Positions 51,761 through 61,299 are shown, numbered from the stretch's first letter. The stretch: 64,000 nucleotides of DNA from Cherax quadricarinatus (GCF_038502225.1 NC_091300.1:51983743-52047742), one strand, 5' to 3'. Notes: a model not told the origin generated them from the sequence alone. Made by a program: numbers and translations.

Positions 51761-52850
51761 GGGAAGACCAGAATGAGCCCTTGGTTCACCCAAAGATGTA
51801 GGGAGGCAAAAAATTAAGTATGCTAGAGATTGGAAAAAGTACAGACAAAAGACGCAGGAAAATAAAGAGATTAATTGAAGAGTCAGGAATTAGTATGCAC
51901 AGATAAGGAGGGTGGAGGGTGGCCCAGCGACAATTCGAAAATGACATATTATCGAAAGTCAAGTCTGACCCGAAGCTGTTGTGTAGCCACATCAGGAGGA
52001 AAACAACAGTCAAGGACCAGGTAATCAGGTTGAGGAAAGAAGGTGGAGAGCTCACAAGAAACGACCAAGAAGTATGTGAGGAACTCAGCATGAGATTTAA
52101 AGAAATAGTCCCAATTTTTAAGAAAGGAGACAGACACGAGTAATTAAACTAGAGACCTGTGTCCCAGACGTGTATAGTATTGAGAAGATTATCAGAAGAG
52201 TGATGGAGCACCTAGAAAGGAACAAGTTTATAAATGATAACCAGCACGGTTTCAGGAAAGGGAAATCCTCTGTCACAAACCTACTTGAGTTTCATGAAAA
52301 GGTAATGGAAGTACCTGACAGGGAGGCAACGACGAGTCATGGTACGTAACGAGGTGTCAGAGTGGGTGCTTCTGACGAGTGGGGTTCCACAGGGGTCAGT
52401 CCTAGGACCAGTGCTGTTTTTCGTATATGTGAATAACATTATGGAAGGTATAGACTTAAAAGTGTCCCTGTTTGCAGATGATGCGAAGCTAATGAGGAGA
52501 ATTTAATCGGATGAGCATCTGGCAGGTCTATAAAGAAACCTGGACAGACTGCAAGTCTGGTCCACCAAATGGCTCCTCTATTTTTAACCCCGCCAAACTC
52601 AAAGTTGTGAAGATCAAGGAAGGGCAAAGAAATTCGCAGACAGAGTATAGGCTAGGTGGCCCAAGACTGCAAACCTCACTCAAGGAAAATGATCTTCGGG
52701 TGAGTATAATACCGAGCACATCTCCTGAGGCGCACATCAACCGGGTAACTGCTGAAGCATATGGACGCTTGACAAACCCAAGAATAGCGTTCCGATATCT
52801 CAGTAAGGAATTGTTCAAGACACTGTATGGGAGAGTCATCCACTCCACCG
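51761..52850 (+). mobile_element. LINE family A, copy A9: linker to C-terminal region
   Basis: Begins directly after (AC)n with ALGSPKDVGRQKIKYARDW (linker). RRKTTVKDQVIRLRKEGGEL lies in frame 51,919-52,143, which jumps to VPIFKKGDRHE (RT) across an internal deletion. HLERNKFINDNQHGFRKGKS (52,208-52,265), a second deletion, then GVPQGS and FADDAKL text near 52,380-52,490 follow, ending SPEAHINRVTAEAYGRLTNP and FRYLSKELFKTLYG by 52,830. It resumes at 54,310 beyond the Gypsy fragment. Confidence 0.85.
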
Positions 52851-52942
52851 AGTTTGTTCATTCCTCCAGTAAGAAAGAACCGATCCCGTGTGGTCTATTG
52901 TGATTCGATTCCTGCTCCAGGAAGATCTTGTTCTGACTGAAG

Positions 52943-54255
52943 CCACCAGAACCCATTAGTGACTTTGTAATGAGCCAGGAATTACTGTATCGAACAGCCG
53001 AGTTGGGTACCACAAGTAGAAGGGTATACCAATTAGTAATTCCACAGTCACTAGTGAATGTAGCTCTACAGCTAGTTCACGATGCACCAGGTGTTGCACA
53101 CCCTGGTATGGATCGTTCTGTCAAACAAGCCATAATGAAATTCTTTTGACAACGTATGGCAACTGACATTTCCGAGTATGTTAAGAAATGTAGTGTCTGT
53201 ATGCAGCATAAAGGAATTATCAATGGTCCTAATCCAATCCAGGTGTATCCAACTACTAGCGAACCGTGGGAAAGAGTTGGCTCGATTTGTTAACCAATTT
53301 TAAATGTTCCCTCCAAGGTAATCAACATGTGTGTGTTATGGTAGACCATTTCACAAGATATTATGAGTTAGTTCCTATTGTAGATAAGACTGCCGAGACA
53401 GTAGCTAGAGCGTTTAAAGAATGCATTATCTGCAGGCATACCACCCCTAAGTCCCTAGTAACAGATAATGGAGGTGAATTCTGCAACGAGATTCTTGAAA
53501 ATTTGTGTACCTTGTACAAGATCTCTAAGCCAACCATTGTTCCCCATCATCCTGCAAGTAATGGTTTGGCAGAACGAGCAAATAAGAAAGTACTTGATGT
53601 TTTGAGAGTCACTATCAATCCCAATAGTGAAACTTGGGATGAAGTTATACCGGATGTTCAATGTGCTATAAATTCTGCTTACAGTGCTTCCATAGGTGAC
53701 ACTCTACATTATGCATTGTACGGTGTAGACAAGCGTTTGCCTTATGAGTTGTTATATTCCACATCGAAACCCAATTATAACCCTGATGATTTCATAGCAA
53801 CTTGTACCAGCATAGCTCAAAGTGTTTTTAGGAGAATCCGTGAAACACTTCATAAATCAACAGCAGAATTTACTGGAGTATCTAATAGCTGTGCTAAGCC
53901 GACCAAAGTTAAAGTGGGTTCGAGGGTTATGCTGACTAATTTCAACAAAACATCCGCAATGCCTAAGCTCGATCAAAAGTTTGTTGGCCCTTGTCGAGTA
54001 GTTGAACATATCAATGGCAATAAGTATAAGGTTAGAGAAATTAGTACTGGTCAGTATAAGGCATCGCATTTAGATCAAATGAAGCTAGTATGCGATGTCG
54101 AGTATATTATTTCTACCCAGACTAATGTGTCAGTCACTGACAATCCTCCTGAATCTGTACCCTCTATCTCTAATACTCAGTCAGATAATCAACCCGAATG
54201 TCGTTATCCTTTGCGTACACGACAAGTGATGAGAAACCCCAAGTATCTTTTGTAG
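52943..54255 (+). pseudogene. Ty3/Gypsy integrase with chromo-like C-terminus
   Basis: The zinc-binding N-terminus reads LQLVHDAPGVAHPGMDRSV ... YVKKCSVCMQHK (HHCC, 53,080-53,215), with a TGA at 53,147 where family members have Trp. A one-base loss near 53,280 shifts into the long frame from 53,266: VCVMVDHFTRYYELVPIVD (first Asp), KSLVTDNGGEFCNEILE (second Asp), HPASNGLAERANKKVLDVL (catalytic Glu), giving the D,D-35-E core. The C-terminal barrel includes VGSRVMLTNF and KFVGPCRVVEHINGNKYKV. It integrates the LTR element cDNA. No LTRs, RT or RNase H are seen, so it is a fragment lying within LINE copy A9. Confidence 0.93.
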
Positions 54256-54309
54256 ATACTTGTTCAGATCTCCCTCAGCCAAGGCATGTGTTAGCCATTG
54301 CAGAAGAAT

Positions 54310-54560
54310 TCGATCCACCCAAAGGGACTCAGAAACAAGGGGTCACAATTGGAAGTTAAAGTCTCAGGTGAGTCAAAGGGACGTTAGAAAGTATTTCTTC
54401 AGTCAAAGAAGTGGAATAATCTGGATAGCGACGTAGTAGAGGCAGGAACCATACATAGTCTTAAGACGAGGTTTGTTAAAGCTCATGGAGCAAGGAGAGA
54501 GAGGACCTAGTAGCGATCAGTGAAGACGTGGTGCAGGAACTATGAATCGACCCCTGACGC
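54310..54560 (+). mobile_element. LINE family A, copy A9: 3' end beyond the Gypsy insert
   Basis: Text ACTCAGAAACAAGGGGTCAC encodes the family A C-terminal segment (RDTETRG and NWKL type), then RDVRKYFFSQ and the 3' UTR (GACGAGGTTTGTTAAAGCTC, TAGCGATCAGTGAAGA, ATCGACCCCTGACGC). The codons for about 120 residues between SKELFKTLYG (52,830) and this point are missing. Confidence 0.75.
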
Positions 54561-54606
54561 TACTACACTGGCAATAAGCTTCTCCCCCCCCCCCCAACAA
54601 AAAAAA

Positions 54607-55071
54607 ATGGCAAGACGAAGAGGCAAGGGTACTGGGGATGGCTTGGATGATAGGGAAGCATTAGCAGAAAGGATCAAGAGCACAATGGAACCGGAGTGGG
54701 AAAATACTGAGTTTTATAACTCAATAGAGAAGATATATTCAGAGATCAATAACTGGGAGTTGAGAGCTGTTGCTGTTGAGGCTAAGATGAAAAGCCTCAT
54801 AGATGAACCGGAAGTGCTGAAGCGGATTATAGAAGTGAGGACTGATAGGAGCAAGGTGCTGGGTACAATAACATCAATGGACAATGAGGAGACTGGAGGG
54901 GAAGGAGTAAAGAACACCTTGAGGAATGATATCAAACCAACAGGACGTCTAGGAGACGATAAGGGAAACATCCAGATACTTAAATCGAATCCAGAGTTTT
55001 GGGGGGAAATGATATGGGAGGATGAGGAATACAGTGGAAGGCTAAAGAGAATGAAAGCATCATTACAGTAA
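54607..55071 (+). pseudogene. family A ORF1 N-terminal part (copy A5)
   Basis: Start MARRRGKGTGDGLDDREALA at the ATG at 54,607, after a C/A-rich leader. A helical charged region follows (LAERIKSTMEPEWENTEFYN, then IYSEINNWELRAVAVEAKMK), matching the KMEERIAEESRKWGLQVLAA helix of copy A4 in position and style. It ends with SGRLKRMKASLQ at a TAA (55,069-55,071). In later frames up to 55,500 a P/T/N-rich tail corresponds to the end of A4 ORF1. RNA-binding role inferred from position. Confidence 0.7.
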
Positions 55072-55519
55072 CAGAAGAGGTTATAAACCAACTGACAAAT
55101 TTTCAGAGCCTTGGGCTGTAAGCAAGAGGAAAAGAACTGTCTAATTAAAATGACTTTCAGGGTTGAAATGGTACTAAACAGGATCCAGCAGGGGAACCAC
55201 GCTTCAATGATTCCTCAAAATACCAGGAAGAATGCCTCGACTGTGTGACAATGCAGAAAGAATTTGATCAAGTGAAAAAGTAAGAAGGCGCCAGAGGCAG
55301 AAAGGGGAGACAGAGCTGGTACCGACACTCAGGGGAAACAAACAACCGCCCACAGACCCACCTACAACATCCCCTCCACTCCTACCAACCCGCACCAAAC
55401 ACAATAACCAGAAACAATCCACACTCCACACCCAGTCCCCTAGCACTAATACCACCACAACAGCAGCCCACCATCCAGCCCTATCTACCACACCCTCAAC
55501 CTGCACTAACCCCTTACCT

Positions 55520-56110
55520 CCTCAGAGAAGGTGCTTGTGCCCAGTGGGGTTCCAAAAGGGTCAGTCCTTGGTCCGGTGCTATTTCTAGTATATGTGAATA
55601 TCATGACAGAAGGGATAGAGTCAGAGGTGTGCCCCTGCTTGCAGACGATGTGAAGCAAATGTGGACTAGGATCAGGTAAGCCTGCAAGATCTGGACAAGC
55701 TGCAAGCCTGGTCCGACAAATGGCTCCTTGAGTTTAACCCCAGCAAATGCAAAGTCATGAAGTTTTGGGAAGAGCAAAGAAGACCGCAGACGTGGCACAG
55801 CACAGGAGAACAAAGGCTGCAGAACTCACTCAAGGAAAAGGATCTTGATATGAGCATCATACCAAGCACATCACCTGAGGCACACATCAACCAAATAACT
55901 GCTGCAGCTACTAGCAAACCTAAGAATAATGTTTCGACATCTAAGTAAGGAGTCAATCAAGACACTTTACACTGTGTACATCAAGCCCATATTGGGGTAT
56001 GCAGCACCAGTATGGAACACACCTGATCAGACACATCAAAGAAACCATACCACGTCAAGAAGTTTGGGAAAATGCAAGGGTTCGCAATAAGACTTATCCC
56101 GGAGCTAAGG
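55520..56110 (+). pseudogene. family A RT and C-terminal remnant (copy A5)
   Basis: VPSGVPKGSVLGPVLFLVYV (Lys replaces Gln of the PQG block, 55,538-55,597), MTEGIESEV, a degraded FADD region, NPSKCKVM-type text, then frame 55,757-55,948 with GEQRLQNSLKEKDLDMSIIP and SPEAHINQITAAA. Past 55,950 come FRHLSKESIKTL, a YTVYIKPILGYAAPVW type, and IPELRSMPYEE near 56,100. Confidence 0.8.
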
Positions 56111-56440
56111 AGTATGCCCTACGAGGAGAGTGGGAAATCAGTGACGACACTGGAGGACAGGAGGGATAGAGGGGGGACTTCATAACGACAAAATACTGAG
56201 AAGAATTGACAAAGTGGATATTTCAGAGATTGGACACAGGAACCTGGAGAGTAACTAGCGGGGTTCCTTAAACATTGATATTAGCACCAGTGTTGTTTGT
56301 GGAGTATGTGCACGGCACTAGCACACATGCTCATGGAGCAGGGAGAGAGTGGAGCTAGTAGCGACCAGTGAAGAGGTGGGATCGGGAGCCGTGAATCGAC
56401 CCTTGCAACCACAGTTAGGCGAGTATACACACACATACGC

Positions 56441-56935
56441 GCATGAAATAGGGGTGTGAGGGAGGAATGTAGGAGAGGGGTGCAAGAGACGGGTGTGATG
56501 GGGTGTGAGGGAAGGGTGTTAGGACGGGGTGTAAGGAAGGGAGTGAAGAAAGTGAAGGAAGGACGTGAAGGAAGGGCATGGAGGAGGGGTGTGAGGGGTG
56601 TGAAGGAGGGTTGTGAGGGACAGGTGTGAAGGAGGGGTGTATGAGAGGGCTTTGAGGGATGGGCGTGCAAGAGGGATGTGAGGGAGGGGTGTGAGGGAAG
56701 GGTGTGAGGGAGGGGTGTAAGAGACGGGTTTGAGGAAGGGGTGTGAGAGGGGTTCGAGGGAGGGGTGTGAGAGAGGGGTTCGAGGGAGGGGTGCGAGGGA
56801 GGGATGTAAGAGGGAGGGGTGTAAGAAGGAGGGGTATAAGAGGGAGGGGTATAAGAGGGAGGGGTATAAGAGGGAGGGGTGCAAGAGGGAGGGGTGCAAG
56901 AGGGAGGGGTGTAAGAGGGAGGGGTGTTTAAGAGA
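56441..56935. repeat. G-rich minisatellite, 13-17 bp units (15-bp core GGGGTATAAGAGGGA)
   Basis: Irregular units such as GGGAGGGGTGTGAG on the left become a regular 15-bp unit at 56,800-56,925. On the opposite strand frames spell CTPPSYTPPS-type repeats, which I treat as artefacts. The G-strand has many G4-G4 spacings of 8-12 bases and could form G-quadruplexes. Confidence 0.93.
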
Positions 56936-56989
56936 GCACAAGTCAGGCAGGTGATGGGATTCCCTAACAGTGGACCTGTCAAGCCAGTC

Positions 56990-57386
56990 TCCAGTGAACG
57001 TTGAAAAGTTGTGTTGGTGGCTACTGCTGTAGCAGGAGGTGGAGGACGGAGGGAGGGGAGTAGTAGTCGTAGTATTAGTGGTAGGAGGAGGAGCAGAAAG
57101 AGGAGGATGTGGATGGGTAGGCTCTTGAGTGGTGGTGGCAGTGCTGGTGATGGTGACTGGTGGAGGTGGCTGTGGTGACGGTGGCGCTGGTAACTAGTGG
57201 AGGCGGCTGTGGCGGTGGCGCTGGTGATGGTGACTCGTGGAGGCGGCTGTAGCGGCGGTGGTGCTGGAGGTGGTGCTGTGGTGGCGGCGGCTATGGTGGC
57301 GGTGGCTGTGGCGGTTGTGGTGGCGGCGGCGCTGGTGGTGGTGACTGTGGTGGGGACGGTGGTGGTAGTGAGAGGGTAAATAGTGT
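56990..57386. repeat. GTG/GGC-rich imperfect repeat
   Basis: Text like GGTGGCGGTGGC, GGAGGCGGCTGTGGC and GCTGGTGGTGGTGACT repeats irregularly for about 350 bp. Glycine-, valine- or alanine-rich frames are by-products. Confidence 0.9.
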
Positions 57387-57786
57387 ATTGATGACTGGTG
57401 ATAGTGGTAGTGGGTCAGCTTTATGGTGGTTGAGGCAGACTGGTGATAGTGGTAGTGGGTTAGCCTGATGGTGGTTGAGGCAGACTAATGATAGTGGTAG
57501 TGGGTCACCATGATGGTGGTAGAGGCAGACTGGTGATAGTGGTAGTGGGTCACTATGATGGTGGTAGAGGCAGACTGGTGATACTGGTTGTGGGTCACCA
57601 TGATGGTGGTAGAGGCAGACTGGTGATAGTGGTAGTGGGTCACTATGATGGTGGTAGAGGCAGACTGGTGATAGTGGTAGTGAGTCACCATGATGGTGGT
57701 AGAGGCAGACTGGTGATAGTGGTAACGGGTAACCACGATGGTGGTAGAGGCAGACTGGTGATAGTGGTAGTGGGTCACTATTATGC
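57387..57786. repeat. 45-bp minisatellite, block 1 (about 9 copies)
   Basis: A 45-bp unit made of GCAGACTGGTGATAGTGGTA, GTGGGTCACCATGATGG and TGGTAGAG. The reverse strand stays open, giving a 15-residue repeat with HYHYHQSASTT. The block stops at an unrelated segment and resumes at 58,415. Confidence 0.95.
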
Positions 57787-58414
57787 AGAGTGCTGCATTT
57801 AAAATATTATACAAATTTATATATGAAATAACGCTCCATTTATAATGTCATTTTCCGTGTATTGTACTGAAAGCGGAAGTATATTATTCCTATCAGTCAG
57901 ACAGAGTGGCCAGGACAGGAGCACATGAGGTGTGTTTAGGCAGTAGGTTAAGCACAACAGAGGAAGCGAGATGTAGCTGTGTATGTGATGTTGGGTAGGT
58001 TTTTTTTAGTGTTTGCCATAGCTGTTTTTGCCTGCTGGTAACTAGTCTACCACGCAGAAGTGATAGGAGGGGGGGGGGTCATGAAACCTCCTTGTTTATA
58101 AATGTATATAAAAATTTTGTCCTACTAGTAGCAGTGTGCTAGTGAGCTAATGTGAACTGGAGTGTGATGGAGTAGATTGTAAGTTGTATTCAAGTTACTC
58201 ATTATTATATTAGATGTATTTTTGTATTAGGTGAGTTTGTTTGTCCTTCAATATACTATATTAATTATTTGCAATTGTGCTTCTTAATTTGTATGAGTAC
58301 ATGCTGGCCCTCGAGTCGCTGTATTTTCAATATTAAATATTAAACCCCTAGACAGCAGTGTGAGCAGCCTTCAGGAGCCAGAACCATTTTATTTGTTACG
58401 ATATCCAAGTCGTA
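57787..58414. other. 628-bp non-repetitive segment splitting the 45-bp array
   Basis: AT-rich, with TATAAATGTATATAAAA near 58,098-58,114 and AATATTAAATATTAAAC near 58,330. No coding frame is recognisable. Its insertion-like position within a tandem array suggests a mobile element or solo LTR. The ends (TCACTATTA and TAATAGTGA) are inverted to each other for nine bases, but these overlap the array sequence, so I do not assign a class. Confidence 0.45.
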
Positions 58415-58790
58415 ATAGTGACTGGTGATAGTGGTAGTGGGTCACCATGATGGTGGTAGAGGCAGACTGGTGATAGGGGTAGTAGGTCAGCCTGATGATG
58501 GTAGAGGCAGCCTGATGATGGTAGAGGCAGCCTGGTGATAGTGGGTCACTATGATGGTGGTAGAGGCAGCCTGGTGATAGTGACAGTGGGTCAGACTGAT
58601 GATGGTAGAAATGAAACAGAATTTTTTAATGGCGGTAGTGAGTCTGACTGGTGGTTGTAGAGAGTCAGACTGGTGGTTGTAGTGGTTCCGACTGGTGGTT
58701 GTAGTGGGTCAGATTGGGGGTATTAATACGTCAGATTGGTAGTAGTAATGGGTGGAAGTGGTAGTGCCTCCGAAAGGTGGTGGTAGTAAG
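58415..58790. repeat. 45-bp minisatellite, block 2, decaying
   Basis: Four or five units of the same repeat (GTGGGTCACCATGATGGTGG, GAGGCAGACTGGTGATAG), some shortened to about 20 bp (GCCTGATGATGGTAGAGGCA twice), then increasingly degenerate GGTTGTAGTGGGTC units to about 58,790. Confidence 0.88.
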
Positions 58791-59200
58791 TCACACTGTT
58801 TGGTGTAGTGGGTCAAACTACTCTGGAGCCCTGGTACAACAACTTTGGAGCCCTGATACAACACTGGATCCCTGGTACAACTCTTGTCTCCTGTACAACT
58901 TTAGAGCCTTCGTACAACTCTACAGTAGCTCTAGAACCCTAGCAGTGGTTCTAGAATACTGGTGTAGAATCCTGGCATGACAGCTCTAGAACCCTGTCAC
59001 AGCATCTCTTGAACCATGTCAAAGTAGCTCTTGAGCCCTGGCACAGCAGCTATAGATCCCTTACAGAGTAACTCTAGATCCCTAGCACAGTAATTCTAGA
59101 GACCTAGCACAGCAGTTCTAGAGACGTAGCGCAGCAGTTCTAGAGGCCTAGCACACCAGTTCGAGAGCCCTAGCACAGCAACTCTAGAACCCTAGCGCAG
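58791..59200. repeat. 22-bp degenerate minisatellite
   Basis: Regular 22-bp units at 59,090-59,195 (CTAGCACAGCAGTTCTAGAG plus two bases), extending left in degraded form (CTCTAGAACCCT, CTGGTACAAC) to about 58,800. CTAGA palindromes recur once per unit. Confidence 0.88.
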
Positions 59201-59954
59201 TGCCTGTCATATGCGCCATCCAAGACAAAATAGATTTAAAGTTTGTTTAATCTACAATATTTTCTGGGACTTGCCTTCCATTCTCCATGTTTATTTATTT
59301 TCTAAACTCATTCTTCTGCTGGAAAATCCGGTTACCAAGATCAGAATCTCGTATCCACATAATATAATAAGTGCATAGTGAATACTTGTATTGATAAGCT
59401 GAAGGAAATCAGTGACTTGTGCCAACAAATATGCATTAATTAACACAAAGATGCTCTGTACACGAACACATTCAACCGATTAGTAGTCAAGGTTGAACCC
59501 AAAAGCAACATTGACATGGGTATGCAATTGTTGCTGTGCGAGTAATGACGAGAAAGTTATACGTGGCACAAAAAAAGCTGTTTAAACAAGCGTGTGTTTC
59601 AACACAAAAGTTATGTTAGAGCGAGCAACACAAACATTGGTGAGTTCTGTCATGCACGTGGCTGTGAACATAATATGCATTTTCGTAATTGCAAACTAGT
59701 GTCCAAATTTGAGATTTATACAAAAAATGCGTATTGTTGAATTAAGCCGCGCCTAGCGGAAGCTAAGTGGTGTATTCCATACCCCGGAACACCAGGTTTG
59801 TGATAAGATTTTTCGTCAAAGCCTATCACATGCAATTAACTTCGAAAGTGATTTTGGAATGCCTAAGAATCTGCAAACAGGTGAAATTATTTTCGAAATT
59901 TATCTCAGTCCACAGAAGTCCACTCTGCATCAATTAAACAGTATTTTTACCACA
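59201..59954. other. no recognisable feature
   Basis: Ordinary AT-rich sequence; short frames only, no repeat signature. Confidence 0.45.
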
Positions 59955-60108
59955 GACGTAAATACACAGCACTTTTGCCAAAGACTCCAGATATAAGTAC
60001 GGAGGCCTAGTCGAAGCTAGGCGGTTTCATCAGTCAGTGGCTTCTTCAGAGTCCCTAGAGACGATGTATTCAGTCTTCCTAATCTTCCACTTCTCTTATC
60101 TGTATTGG

Positions 60109-60135
60109 ACTGAAGAAGCCACTGGCTGGCGAAAA
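60109..60135 (+). ncRNA. hammerhead-like core, decayed
   Basis: CTGAAGA box, arms GCCA and TGGC, then GAAAA in place of GAAAC. The stem is paired but both boxes have changed. Confidence 0.35.
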
Positions 60136-60435
60136 ATTCCCTCAATAAAGATTACCAAATGTTGCATAAATCTCATTCTTCAACTTGTCGTCCCCTCAGG
60201 GGAGGTTCCTTGACGCTGATGAGGGGCTCTTGATTTAGGGAACCGGATCTGTGCTCCAGTTCCCTGAACTAAGACTTACTACCTTCTGTTTTCAATCACA
60301 TCTGTCAGACACAGCAACATTTTGGGAGCTTGATGCAGAGAATTCTTCAACGCTTGCATGAGTTACTGGAATTACCTACTTATACTAGTGGATTTTTCCA
60401 TTAGTGACTCCGCCTCCTCCTGGTTCACCTCGCCT

Positions 60436-60452
60436 GACTGCAGTATATAAGC
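60436..60452 (+). promoter_or_regulatory. TATA-like box in PLE UTR (second copy)
   Basis: CAGTATATAAGCCACTT in the same context as at 24,410 (CCGCCTCCTCCTG and CACCTCGCCTGACTG upstream). The shared box in two diverged copies suggests a real promoter element of this PLE family. Confidence 0.45.
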
Positions 60453-60571
60453 CACTTCTCTGCCCATATGCTGTACATTTCTCAAGATTGATGAACTTAA
60501 TACATCAACTCCAGGCTGAGAGACTGATTATCTCAAACACCTCATTTTCCTCTGCTCTTCTCTGTACTGGA

Positions 60572-60598
60572 CTGAATAAGCCACTGGCTGGTGAAACG
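60572..60598 (+). ncRNA. hammerhead-like core, type 1d
   Basis: CTGAATAA (a changed first box), a stem with arms GCCA and TGGT (one G-T wobble) around CTGGC, then GAAACGTTTCCTC. The stem sequence differs from the 13-kb copies but remains paired. Confidence 0.4.
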
Positions 60599-60650
60599 TT
60601 TCCTCAAAGAAGATTTCCCAGATGTTGCACAAGTGACTCATTCTTCATCC

Positions 60651-60957
60651 CAAGTGGGAATTCCACAAAGTAGAGAGATCAAGGTACAAATTTTACTGTT
60701 AAAGCCTTTTGAGAAGCGTTGAGCTGATTAGGCATTAAGGAAAATCTTTCCTCAGCTTATCACAATCAATCCTAATGAGCAGTGGAAAGGTTCCACCAAA
60801 CTTTGAAAAACCATATTTTTTATTTATTGTAAGCATTATCCAACGAAGTGTATCTTTACCTCTGATGCTTTTTGTTACGAGAGAAATAGTGAAGATCTAC
60901 AGGGTACAGTATGTTCGAATTGATTTGAAGTCTTGACAATAGATACCGACGAAATTG
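60651..60957. other. no recognisable feature
   Basis: About 300 bp without frames or repeats I can name. Confidence 0.4.
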
Positions 60958-61067
60958 TTTACGAAGACACGTGAGTAAACACTAAGACATATTTATTAAA
61001 AAACGTATCGGTCCTGGTATCTTGATCAAGGGTCCAGGACCGAAGCGTTTTCTAATATGTCCTAGTG
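60958..61067. mobile_element. two head-to-head Penelope ends (type 2)
   Basis: CGAAGACACGTGAGTAAACA begins a minus-oriented end (AATAAATATGTC on minus) that meets a plus-oriented end at the palindrome TGATCA (61,023-61,028). The plus end continues ACCGAAGCGTTTTCTAATAT and is cut by the hAT element at 61,068; its last 40 bp (TTTGCTCACATGTCTTTTAA) are at 62,072-62,105. Arms of about 60 bp could fold back on each other. Confidence 0.82.
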
Positions 61068-61299
61068 CAGGGGTCGACAAACTACGGCCCGTGGGCCTGA
61101 TCAAGCCCATAACCCGAAATACTCGGCCCGCAGTCCCTGAAGAAAATATTGTATCAACCCATCCCAGACTTTTTGTTTTTTTGAGGACTTCCATCATCTT
61201 GAATTCTACAACATGCGCACACAGTGAAGCTTGGCAAAACTACTATCGGTTATGTCAGGAAGCAAGTCTTTCTTACTATTTCTTTGTATCAGTTGTGTT

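Larger units (their letters stand above)
54590..56440 (+). mobile_element. LINE family A, copy A5: ORF1 plus internally deleted ORF2
   Basis: A 5' leader with a C-run and A-run (54,580-54,606), ORF1, then a direct jump at about 55,530 to the RT GVPQGS block, followed by the C-terminal region and 3' UTR (GAAGAGGTGGGATCGGGAGC, CCTTGCAACCACAGTTAGG, CGAGTATACACACAC). The whole endonuclease and the RT N-terminal half are deleted. A candidate non-autonomous derivative. Confidence 0.82.
59955..60650. mobile_element. Penelope-type ends (type 1 relatives), no coding region
   Basis: An inverted piece at 60,028-60,053 (TCAGTCAGTGGCTTCTTCAG) faces a direct one at 60,105-60,140 (CTGAAGAAGCCACTGGCTGG) with CCTCAATAAAGATTACC after it. 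A second full UTR at 60,300-60,640 matches 24,290-24,540: CAGTATATAAGCCACTTC, GAGACTGATTATCTC, then GTGAAACGTTTCCTC and ATGTTGCACAAGTGACTC. No RT or nuclease is present. Confidence 0.75.

Noticed and set aside
56281..56982. Pro/Ser/Thr-rich frame of 233 codons
   Set aside because: Read-through of the G-rich minisatellite on the reverse strand.
57485..57814. 109-codon His/Tyr/Ser repeat protein
   Set aside because: 45-bp minisatellite, a multiple of three; no unique N- or C-terminus.
57787..58414. Terminal inverted repeat transposon with TCACTATTA ends
   Set aside because: The nine inverted bases overlap sequence that belongs to the surrounding minisatellite unit, so they may not be element ends.
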